A stretch of DNA of 34,358 nucleotides, taken from the NCBI GenBank assembly GCA_947476045.1, contig CANJNZ010000048.1:1-34358 (forward strand), read 5' to 3'. The DNA is from Chthoniobacteraceae bacterium. GTDB taxonomy: Bacteria; Verrucomicrobiota; Verrucomicrobiia; Chthoniobacterales; Chthoniobacteraceae. Shown here piece by piece: positions 1 to 8,100 of the stretch (its first letter is position 1; each line of letters starts with the position of its first letter). The notes below the pieces were generated by a model that had not been told where the DNA came from, ran no database searches, and worked only from the letters and a program-made list of their open reading frames with translations. Both the position numbers and the translations under genes were made by a program.

Positions 1-116
1 CTGCCCATGCGCAACCGAATCCTAGCCGCCCCCACAGTATCAGGGACCGCCCAAACCGTGCAAATGTAGTGCAGAAAAACCGAGCCCGCCGCCTCGGAAC
101 CCGCATGAATGCGAGA

Positions 117-656
117 TCAGCCTCCGCGAACTGCGGAACTTGGGCTAAGGCCGCCGTCCTGCCACGGACCGGGCACGCCGCCGGCGCCGATGAGGGCGAA
201 GCGCGACTCGAAGGTCTTCGTGTTTTTCACCGGCGTCACCGCCACGAGGAACTGTCCGCTCATGCCGGTCTTGATGGCTTTGATGTGCGGGGCCTCCAGC
301 GGCTCTTGTGCGTGGTTGGTGCTCACGGCCTGGAAGCCGCTCGAAAGCAGCTTGGCGAGGTCGTTGGCACTTTCCGTCTGCACGTAGGCGGCGAGTTGAC
401 GGAGCACTACGAGGAGTGCTTCCCGTTTGTTGTTTTTGTCCGCCGTCGCAGCGGTGCCTCCCTGCGCCATGTCGGCCATGGCTTGCGAGAAGACGTCGCG
501 TGCGGTTTGCAGCACGGTGGACGGCATGGGTATGGAGGAGAAATTGGGATTTCCCCACAGATTATCGAGGACGTCGCTGGCGACACCCTCGACGGCATGG
601 TCTTTCGCTCTCGCGAAAGCCAGTGAGACTCTCAGTTGTGGTGCATGTGTGCTCAT
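117..656 (-). CDS. Truncated small protein of a verrucomicrobial fibronectin-like family
   Basis: A 179-aa reading frame with no signal peptide. The N-terminal 110 residues are helical and Ala-rich, with the segment AAYVQTESANDLAKLLSSGF typical of a hypothetical family I recognise from Verrucomicrobiota. In that family the C-terminus continues into a fibronectin-III-like strand set. Here a beta region begins near residue 130 and runs to VPGPWQDGGL. The frame then leaves the family pattern and stops after SPSSAVRGG, roughly 40 residues earlier than I would expect. None of the three minus-strand frames below position 120 restores the missing end, so a rearrangement near 130-150 is more likely than one frameshift. 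The start at 656 follows an AT-rich stretch without a clear ribosome binding site. The function is unknown. Family assignment is from memory of pattern, so moderate confidence. Confidence 0.6.
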   Translation of the reverse strand: MSTHAPQLRVSLAFARAKDHAVEGVASDVLDNLWGNPNFSSIPMPSTVLQTARDVFSQAMADMAQGGTAATADKNNKREALLVVLRQLAAYVQTESANDLAKLLSSGFQAVSTNHAQEPLEAPHIKAIKTGMSGQFLVAVTPVKNTKTFESRFALIGAGGVPGPWQDGGLSPSSAVRGG

Positions 657-818
657 GTTTTTGTTTGTTTATGTTTTGTTTTACTCGAAGGGGCCGCAGG
701 GAGTCGGGAAAACCGGCCCCCACCGGCGCAAAGGGTTCGCCTCACCCATGTCGGCCATCGTCTGTTGAGCGGCCCGACTTTTCGCGGATGCGAAGCTAAC
801 CGTGTCCGTCATCACGAT

Positions 819-1139
819 GACTTGGTGAGAGGCTGAGAAGACTTGCTGAGAGGCTAAGAAGACTTGTTGAGAGACTGAGAAGACTTGTTGAGAGACTGAG
901 AAGACTTGCTGAGAGGTTGAGAAGACTTGCTGAGAGACTGAGAAGACTTGGTGAGAGGCTGAGAAGACTTGGTGAGAGGCTGAGAAGACTTGCTCAGAGG
1001 CTGAGAAGACTTGCTGAGAGGCTGAGAAGACTTGCTCAGAGGCTGAGAAGACTTGCTGAGAGACTGAGAAGACTTGCTCAGAGGCTGAGAAGACTTGCTG
1101 AGAGACTGAGAAGACTTGCTCAGAGGCTGAGAAGACCTG
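819..1139. repeat. 21-bp tandem repeat array 1 (15 full units plus a partial)
   Basis: Fifteen complete units start at 819, 840, 861 and every 21 bp to 1113, followed by a broken sixteenth at 1134. The unit reads GACTTGCTGAGAGGCTGA followed by GAA. Only five positions vary: 7, 9, 14, 15 and 17. From unit 9 on, units containing CTCAGAGGCTGAG (a 5-bp stem with a 3-nt loop) alternate with units containing CTGAGAG, giving a 42-bp higher-order repeat. There are no spacers, so this is not CRISPR. Because 21 is a multiple of three, long open frames run through it on both strands. It lies between the truncated gene at 117-656 and the attC-like site at 1241. No function is assigned. Confidence 0.95.
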
Positions 1140-1240
1140 TTCCCGTCGGTCGCCAAAGCGCCGCCCCTTTGCTGATGTTGTTTTTCTTCAACCATAGACC
1201 CAGTGAACCACGCCCACCGGATCCCTCTCATGTCATCTAT

Positions 1241-1323
1241 ACGCTGCAGCGAACCCGGCCATCGCGTCACTGTTGCAATCCACGCCTCTCGCGGGCCGGG
1301 TCGCTGAGCTTGGGTCGTTAGGC
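1241..1323 (+). other. attC-like integron recombination site, 5' end degenerate
   Basis: The arms CGCTGCAGCGAACCCGGCC (1242-1260) and GGCCGGGTCGCTGAGC (1294-1309) pair, leaving one extra G and one extra A unpaired on the 5' arm. Such extrahelical bases are typical of folded attC sites. The 3' end is GTTAGGC at 1317-1323, an exact match to the integron core site GTTRRRY. The matching RYYYAAC box expected near 1225-1235 is absent, so the 5' boundary has decayed or been replaced. No integrase gene is present in the window. The identification rests on motif and fold only. Confidence 0.6.
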
Positions 1324-1710
1324 ATTTCTGCGTGTGTCCCGAGTAACAAAAGCCAATGAAGCGGAAACTTATTCCACGCCTGTGAGCAGCGACACCTTCC
1401 ACGCAGTCACCGAGTATCCCGTTACCGTGTATCACTGCGGAGCACACGCGGGCGATCAGGTTCGTCTGCGCCACGACATCGTTGTGCGCGAGCACGACGG
1501 CGCTCCGACTGGCGAGGTCCATCGCGCAGGCGAGGTCTGGACAGTTCTCTGCGGTTCAGCCGAGCAGCCTCCCGTCATCTGGCTCCGCCAGCCCGATGGT
1601 CAGTCGCACGTTTGGTCAGACGACTCAGATTTCCTTGTCACTTTCGAGCTTCTGGCGCGCCCTCAGCCCAGCGACACCGACTCGAATCTCAAATGAACGC
1701 AACGCCTAAT
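1317..1710 (+). mobile_element. Probable relict integron gene cassette
   Basis: The segment runs from a core-site motif GTTAGGC (1317-1323) through one small ORF to GCCTAAT (1704-1710), which differs from RYYYAAC by its last base. The motif begins 7 nt after the ORF stop, the compact layout of integron cassettes. The remainder of the downstream attC is not recognisable, since the next gene begins about 150 bp later without a second folded arm. This suggests a cassette that was captured once and can no longer be excised. Its neighbours are ordinary chromosomal genes. Confidence 0.45.
1334..1696 (+). CDS. Small cassette-type hypothetical protein
   Basis: A protein of up to 120 aa, beginning at GTG 1334 or more likely at the in-frame GTG at 1382, which would give a product starting SSDTFHAVTEYPV. 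It is soluble, with no signal peptide or membrane segment. The body is a beta-rich stretch containing CGAHAGDQVRLRHDIVV and a GEVWTVL segment, ending in acidic residues. I do not recognise a characterised domain. The segment resembles a small SH3-like or cupin-sized beta fold, but that is a guess. Its position between an attC-like site and an inverse-core motif suggests that it entered as a gene cassette. It has no operon partner. Confidence 0.6.
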   Translation: MSRVTKANEAETYSTPVSSDTFHAVTEYPVTVYHCGAHAGDQVRLRHDIVVREHDGAPTGEVHRAGEVWTVLCGSAEQPPVIWLRQPDGQSHVWSDDSDFLVTFELLARPQPSDTDSNLK

Positions 1711-1862
1711 CCCTATGAAAGGCGTCAAGGTGGAGCGTAAAACAAGTTAGTTTTCGTCTCAGTTCTCTTTTCCCAGCTAACCCCTGACTGTCCACCAAAT
1801 CGAGTCAGACTCACAGTTCTGTGGTCTTCAATTGTATGTTGCTCAAAACGCTGGGAGTCGAG

Positions 1863-4800
1863 ATGAAGTGGCACGATATGAGACTCTTTACTTTCCTCGC
1901 ATTTCTTTCGTCGTCCGTTTTTGCGCTCGCGCAGTCGGGGGTGGACGGGGATGCGAATGGGGTTTTGCTGAAGCCGATCCCGGACAGGCTGGTGGTGCTG
2001 ACTTTTGATGATGCTCCGGCGAGTCATGCGACGGTGGTTGCGCCCATTCTGAAGTCGCTGGGGTTTGGCGGTTCGATTTATGTGTGCAACTTCGATTCGT
2101 TCAAGACGCGGAAGGACTGGTATCAGACTTACCGGCAGATGAACGCGATGCACGCGGATGGGCTGGAGATTGGGAATCACACTTACGGGCATGGCGGGGG
2201 ACTGGAGAATTATTTGCGGATGGAGGATGAGGTGATGGCGAATGGCGGGCCGAAGATGACGACGGTGTGCTGGCCGATTTACCAAGTGGTGTGGCCGATT
2301 ATTCCGGGGCTGTTGCAGCATGGTTATCTGTTCGGGCGCGGCGGGCATGAGCGACCCTACCGGCCCACGGTGGATAATCCTTTTGATGTGCCGTCGTTTT
2401 CGATGACGGATGGGGTATCGAGTGAGAATTTCATCAAGGCGGTGCAGCAGGCGTGTCGGGGCCGGGTGGTGGTGCTGACGTTTCACGGGGTGCCCGATAT
2501 GGAGCATCCGCCGGTGAGTCTGGAGCCGGTGATGTTCAAGGCGATGATGCAGTATTTGAAGGACAATAATTACCAGTGCATCGCGATGCGCGACCTGGCG
2601 AAGTATATCAATGTGGAGAAGGCGGCGACACTGCCACGCACGGCGAATGATGCAAAAGGCGCGCCGCCGTTTGAGCGCCTGAAGGACGAAAAGCCGTTCA
2701 TCGCGCCGCCGTCGGGAGACATCCGGGAGTTTCGTTTTCCCGATCTGGCTCCGGCGAGGATTTCCAAAGGGGAGGTCACGGTGACGGTTCCGCACGCCAC
2801 GGATGTGACGGCGCTCGCGCCGAAAATCACGGTGTCCGCCGATGCGACGGTTGCTCCCGCTTCGGGTGCAGTGCGCGATTTTTCCAAGCCGCAGACTTAC
2901 ACGGTCACGGGGCGCGATGGGGCTGTGAAAAGCTACGTCGTCACGGTGAAGAAAACGCCGGTGAGCACTGCGAAGGATATGCTGACTTTCACGCTGCCGG
3001 GTGCGCGCTCGGTTGCGCTTTCGCAGAATCGCATCGCTGTTTATGTGCCTACGGGCACGGATGTGACCGCGCTGGCTCCGACGTTCACGCTGTCGCCTTT
3101 CGCCACGGCGGAACCCGCTTCGGGTGTGTCGCGGGATTTCACGAAGCCGCAGACTTACACGATCACTGCGCAGGATGGAACGTCGCAAGCGGTCGCAGTG
3201 ACCGTGGTGAAGAGCGACAAGCCGAACGCTTTCGCGTGGACGAAAGCGGAGGAGGGGAATTGGAGCGAGGCAGCACGGTGGACGGACAGTGCAGCCGCAC
3301 CGGTGGGGGCGGGTTCGCCGGACTACATTCTCAGTTTCAACCAAGGTGGCAAATGCACGGCGAAGAATAATCTGACTGCGGGATTTGTGCTGAACCAGCT
3401 CATCCTCGGCGAGCGCTCCGGCGGCCTCACGCTCAGCGGAAACGCATTCACTTTCACGAAGGAACCGGCGAACCAAATCCCGCCCGCGATCCGCGCTACG
3501 AAGTGCGGGATCGTGAACATCAACGTGCCCGTCGCGCTCCACGACGATCTCACCGTAAGCACCTCTCCTGACAAAGACCCCAATTGCTTCATCACGGTCA
3601 ACGAAGTCATCGCCGGCCCGCACGCGCTCACTTTGCAAAGCTCCGGCGATTCCAATGTCGCAGGCATCAATTTCCACGACGTGCATTTCGGCATCCTGCA
3701 AATCAACAACTCGAATACCTACAGCGGCGGGACGTTCATCAACGGCGGAAAAATCAACGTGCGGAAAAGCGACGGTCTCGGCGCTGGCCCCGTCACGCTC
3801 GACAGCTTCGGCACATTATCCACGGAGCGCGAACTCGCCAACCCCGTCGTCATCAACCAAGGCACGCTTTTTCACTGCAATTTAAGCGGCGGCATCAGGC
3901 TGAACGGCAACGCGGGTTTCATCGGCAACTGCACCGTCACCGGCAGCATGAGCGGACCCGGCGGCCTCACGATGTTTGGCACCAATGGCACCTATCTCAG
4001 CATGATCCCCGGCGGCACCGTCACACTCTCCGGCACGAACTCCTACACGGGCCCGACGAACATATTTCCCGGCACGCTCGTCGTGAAAAAAGGCGCCGCA
4101 CTTTACAACGCGGACGCCACGAAATGGACGGCGGCAAACATCACGATCCACAAAGCGGCAACGCTCCGACTGAATGTCGGCGGGTTCGGCGAGTTCACGG
4201 GCGAGCAAGTCGGCACGTTGCTGGGAAACCTCACGCGCACCGTGAAAGACAACGGAATGATGGGCGGCTCCTTTCTCTGTCTCGACACGGCAAGCGCGAC
4301 GCAGCCTGTCATCATCACCGCCAACCTCGGGGATTCCGAAGGCCCCAGCGGCGGCGCGTTTGTTTTCAAAAAATGTGGCAGCGGTGCGATACGACTTTCG
4401 GGCAACAGCACTTACACCGGCCAGACGATCCTTGAGAGCGGCAGCCTCAGCGTCGCGTCGCTCAACTGCTTCACCGAGGGCAAACGCAAAGCCAGCAGCA
4501 GCCTCGGCGCGCCCACGGACATCGAAAGCGGTGAGATCGTCATCGGTGAAGAAGGCAAGGACGGCGACTGCGCGCTCATCTACACCGGCAACGGCGAAAG
4601 CACCGACCGCGTCATCAACCTCGCGGGAAAAAACGCCACCGTCACCTTCGAGCAATCCGGCACCGGCCTATTGAAATTCACCAGCCCGCTCCTCATCTCC
4701 GGCTACGGCGCAAACAAGACCATCGCACTCACCGGCAGCGCCACCGGCATCGGCGAACTCGCCGCTACCATCAGCGACCCACATGACCGCGCCGGCAAAG

Positions 4801-5096
4801 CCACGACGGCGATCAACAAAAGCGGCACTGGAAAATGGATCCTCTCGGGCGCAAACACCTTCACCGGCCCGGTCACGATCAACGGCGGCACCCTCGCCAT
4901 CGCCAGCGAGCGCAGCCTTTCTCCAAAGTGTGAAATCACCGTCGCCAGCGGCGCGAAGTTGGAACTCAATTTCAAAGGCCAGATGAAAGTTCGCAAGCTC
5001 ACGCTCGAAGGCAAAGAGCAACCTGCGGGCACTTACTCGGCGACTAGTGCTTCGGGGTTTATCGGTGGAACCGGAGTCCTCATCGTCGGCTCTTAA
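1863..5096 (+). CDS. Secreted polysaccharide deacetylase with PATR-repeat tail
   Basis: A 1077-aa exported enzyme. The ATG at 1863 is preferred over 1821 because GGGAG lies about 8 nt upstream and the signal peptide then starts sensibly (RLFTFLAFLSSSVFALAQ). Residues 40-255 are a NodB-type deacetylase: LTFDDAP (metal-binding and catalytic Asp), NHTYGHG (the HxxxH metal site) and VVVLTFHG. Two Ig-like modules follow (about 285-460), each with a PASG...DF.KPQTYT(V/I)T signature. The C-terminal 600 residues hold autotransporter-associated PATR repeats such as NTYSGGTFINGG, NSYTGPTNI, STYTGQTI and NTFTGPVTINGG. These form a predicted beta-helix, with no outer-membrane barrel after it. It probably removes N- or O-acetyl groups from an extracellular or envelope glycan. 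A larger paralog starts 51 nt downstream. Confidence 0.88.
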   Translation: MKWHDMRLFTFLAFLSSSVFALAQSGVDGDANGVLLKPIPDRLVVLTFDDAPASHATVVAPILKSLGFGGSIYVCNFDSFKTRKDWYQTYRQMNAMHADGLEIGNHTYGHGGGLENYLRMEDEVMANGGPKMTTVCWPIYQVVWPIIPGLLQHGYLFGRGGHERPYRPTVDNPFDVPSFSMTDGVSSENFIKAVQQACRGRVVVLTFHGVPDMEHPPVSLEPVMFKAMMQYLKDNNYQCIAMRDLAKYINVEKAATLPRTANDAKGAPPFERLKDEKPFIAPPSGDIREFRFPDLAPARISKGEVTVTVPHATDVTALAPKITVSADATVAPASGAVRDFSKPQTYTVTGRDGAVKSYVVTVKKTPVSTAKDMLTFTLPGARSVALSQNRIAVYVPTGTDVTALAPTFTLSPFATAEPASGVSRDFTKPQTYTITAQDGTSQAVAVTVVKSDKPNAFAWTKAEEGNWSEAARWTDSAAAPVGAGSPDYILSFNQGGKCTAKNNLTAGFVLNQLILGERSGGLTLSGNAFTFTKEPANQIPPAIRATKCGIVNINVPVALHDDLTVSTSPDKDPNCFITVNEVIAGPHALTLQSSGDSNVAGINFHDVHFGILQINNSNTYSGGTFINGGKINVRKSDGLGAGPVTLDSFGTLSTERELANPVVINQGTLFHCNLSGGIRLNGNAGFIGNCTVTGSMSGPGGLTMFGTNGTYLSMIPGGTVTLSGTNSYTGPTNIFPGTLVVKKGAALYNADATKWTAANITIHKAATLRLNVGGFGEFTGEQVGTLLGNLTRTVKDNGMMGGSFLCLDTASATQPVIITANLGDSEGPSGGAFVFKKCGSGAIRLSGNSTYTGQTILESGSLSVASLNCFTEGKRKASSSLGAPTDIESGEIVIGEEGKDGDCALIYTGNGESTDRVINLAGKNATVTFEQSGTGLLKFTSPLLISGYGANKTIALTGSATGIGELAATISDPHDRAGKATTAINKSGTGKWILSGANTFTGPVTINGGTLAIASERSLSPKCEITVASGAKLELNFKGQMKVRKLTLEGKEQPAGTYSATSASGFIGGTGVLIVGS

Positions 5097-5147
5097 ATCC
5101 ATCAGGAAAAGGCCCGGCAGAGCTGCTCAAACGAAGAATTACCAACT

Positions 5148-8100
5148 ATGACAAAACGAATACTGGGAACACTATTGGGAATCTACTGCCTGGGAATGAT
5201 GCTGATGGCCGACGATGCAGAGAAGGCTGAGAGGTCGGGGCCGGGAATGGTGCTCGGTGAGCCGCTCTGGCGAACGCAGGCGAGCGACAACGAGCCGGTG
5301 CTTTTCATTCAGGAGGAAGGCAAGCAACTGGCCACGGGCAAACTGCTTTTCATTCCCAGTGAGAAATTCCAGATCACTCATCCGGATCATCGGATGAAGT
5401 ATGAGGAGGGAAAGGATTACACATGGAAACCGGGGACAAACATCATCGAGCTGACGCCGACCTCACGCATTCCTTTCAAGACCGCCGCGCAGATGGTTCC
5501 CCCGAAAGGAAGCCCGAACATGTTTGCCACAGTGCTGCATTCCGAAGGGCGATTCTTTCATGATCTCCAGGTGCAAGTTTCCTACTGGCATAAGACGGAC
5601 CCGTGGCCCCTGCCACCCGAGCCTCGCCCGGAACAGTTGACGCGCGTTTTGGCGAAGCTGAGAAACAAACAGCCGATCAAGCTCGTGGCCTTGGGCGACA
5701 GCATTACTCAGGGGTTCAATGCTTCGGGGTTTAAGGAATCGCTGGCCGAGCCCTATCAGCCTGCGTATCCGCGACTGGTCGCCAATACGCTCCAGAAGCG
5801 GTTTGGTTCAAAGGTCACGCTGGTCAATTTCGGAGTCGCCGGGACAGAGGCTGGATGGGGAGTGGAGATGATTCCCAAAGTGACAGCGGAAAAACCGGAC
5901 TTGGTGCTCCTTGCCTTCGGAATGAATGACGGCGGTGGCTACGATAAGAAGATGATCAAAATGCGCGATGGTGTCATCGCCGAGAATCCGGACGCTGACA
6001 TTGTGCTGGTCGCTCCCATGACGATGAATCCGCTTTTTGCAGGTGCCGATGGTTTCCAATGGAAATCCAAGTTTCTAGGCGGGCTGGTGACCACCAATGT
6101 GGCGCTGGCTGATGTGACGTCGCCTTGGATCGAAATCCTAAAAAAGAAATCCTATTCCGATCTGAGCGGTAACAACGTCAATCATCCGAATGATTTCGGC
6201 CATCGTCTTTATGCGCATGTGATTCTCGATCTGTTTCCATTGAAATCGGAAGTCACCGAGCGGGTGGAGCAAACAAAGGATCCTCTCGGAATTCTCAAGA
6301 AACCCATCCCGGAGCGACTCGTCGTATTAACGTTCGATGACGGGTGCGCCAGTCATGCGACGGTTGCCGCTCCGATTCTCAAGAAACATGGCTTCAACGG
6401 GACGTTCTATGTTTCCGATGCCTATCTGTTCCGCGAGCGCAAGGATTGGTATATGACGTGGCGGCAGATTCGGACGATGTCGGAGCAGGGGTTCGAGATT
6501 GGCAATCACACGCGGGGGCATGGGCAATTATCCATGACGGATGTCGGGGGATGTCAGGCTTATGTGTGGACTTTGGAGGATGAAATGATCGCGAACCGGA
6601 TTCCGCGTTCCACGACCTTTTGCTGGCCTTTCTACGACGTGAATCCGAAATTTTACCCGCTTCTGGCGAGTTGGGGATATACGTTTGCGAGAGGCGGTCA
6701 CGGTCGCACCTACGACCCTACGGTGGATAATCCTTTTGATGTTCCCTCGTTTGCAGCCGGCGGCGTGGGACAGACCGTGGAAGGGATGATCAGCGCGGTG
6801 CAGCAAGCCACTGCGGGCAAAGTGGTGGTGATGACGTTTCACGGCACGCCGGATATGGAGCATCCCGGCGTGGGGATTGATCCCGACTTGTTCGAGGAGT
6901 TCGTGGAGTATCTGAAAGCAAACAACTACAAGGTCGTCGCCATGCGCGATCTGGTGGAGTATATCGATCCAGCAAAAGCAGCGCAGCTTCCGCCGACCAA
7001 GATGACACTGCGGACGAAGCATGATGCGCCTGATGCTCCGGCATTGGTCAAAGGCGACAAGCCTTACACCGCGAAAAAACGCGCCCTCACGGAGCCGCAA
7101 TCGGGCGACCACCAAGGGCCTTGGACGGTGAAGGAAATTTACCGACTGAAACTGCCCGATGCCGTCTCCACATCGATCAACGGGAACACCATCGCAGTCC
7201 ACGTCCCCGCATCCACCGATGTGAAGGCCCTTGCTCCTGTCTTTGAACTCGCGCGTTTCGCAAAATCAGAGCCTGCCTCCGGGACTGCGAGAGATTTCTC
7301 CACACCGCAGATCTACAAGATTACTGCCCAGGATGGCTCGACCCGGGACTATACTGTGAAGGTGATTCCCACCAAGGAGCCCATGCACTTTTCGTGGATG
7401 GCGAAAGAGGATGGCAGCTTTGACGATGGCGCTAGATGGAAGAACAATCTTGGTGCCGCCGCCGGGCCGAGCGTTGAAGGAAACTCCGACAGCATCTTGA
7501 GTTTCAACGAGCCCGGAAAATACACGATAAGCCGGACGGGCGACGGGGATTTCGTCCTCAATCAACTCAACCTCGGACGCGCCACGCTGACGTTGGAGAG
7601 CAAGGGTAGTTTTGTTTTCACCAAGGGCAGCTCATTTGGCGCGTCGCCATACATCAACAGCCAGAGCCGCGCGAATGTGACAATCAAGGTGCCGGTGCGA
7701 CTGGATGCGGACCTCACTGTGGATGGACTTGAGGCTGACGATACGCGCGTGTTTCTCAATGGAGCGATTTCCGGCAAAGGTGCGCTCATCAAGAACGGCC
7801 CGCACGAACTTTACCTTGGCAATCCCGTCAACACCTACGCAGGCGGCACCATCATCAACGGCGGTTCTCTTTCAGCGCGGCCAGAAGGTCTCGGCGTGGG
7901 ACCCGTAACGATCAACGAAGATGGCGCGATAGGAATCGGCGGTGAGCCGGTGAGAAATTCACTGATCGCGAATGGCGGGAGCGTCTTTACTGGCGGCAGT
8001 GGTCACTGGGGCGGGCCGGTAAAATTGAACGGAAACACCAAGCTGCGTGCGGAAAATATCCTGGAGTTTAGCAACAGGCAGGAGGGTATCAGCGGCACCG

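Noticed and set aside
819-1139. CRISPR array
   Set aside because: The units abut with no spacers and the 21-bp unit is too short; no cas genes are present. The same applies to the arrays at 28537 and 28897.
1725-3701. A 658-codon minus-strand frame opposite the first deacetylase gene
   Set aside because: The composition is Arg/His-rich and featureless, and the plus strand encodes clear NodB and PATR motifs.
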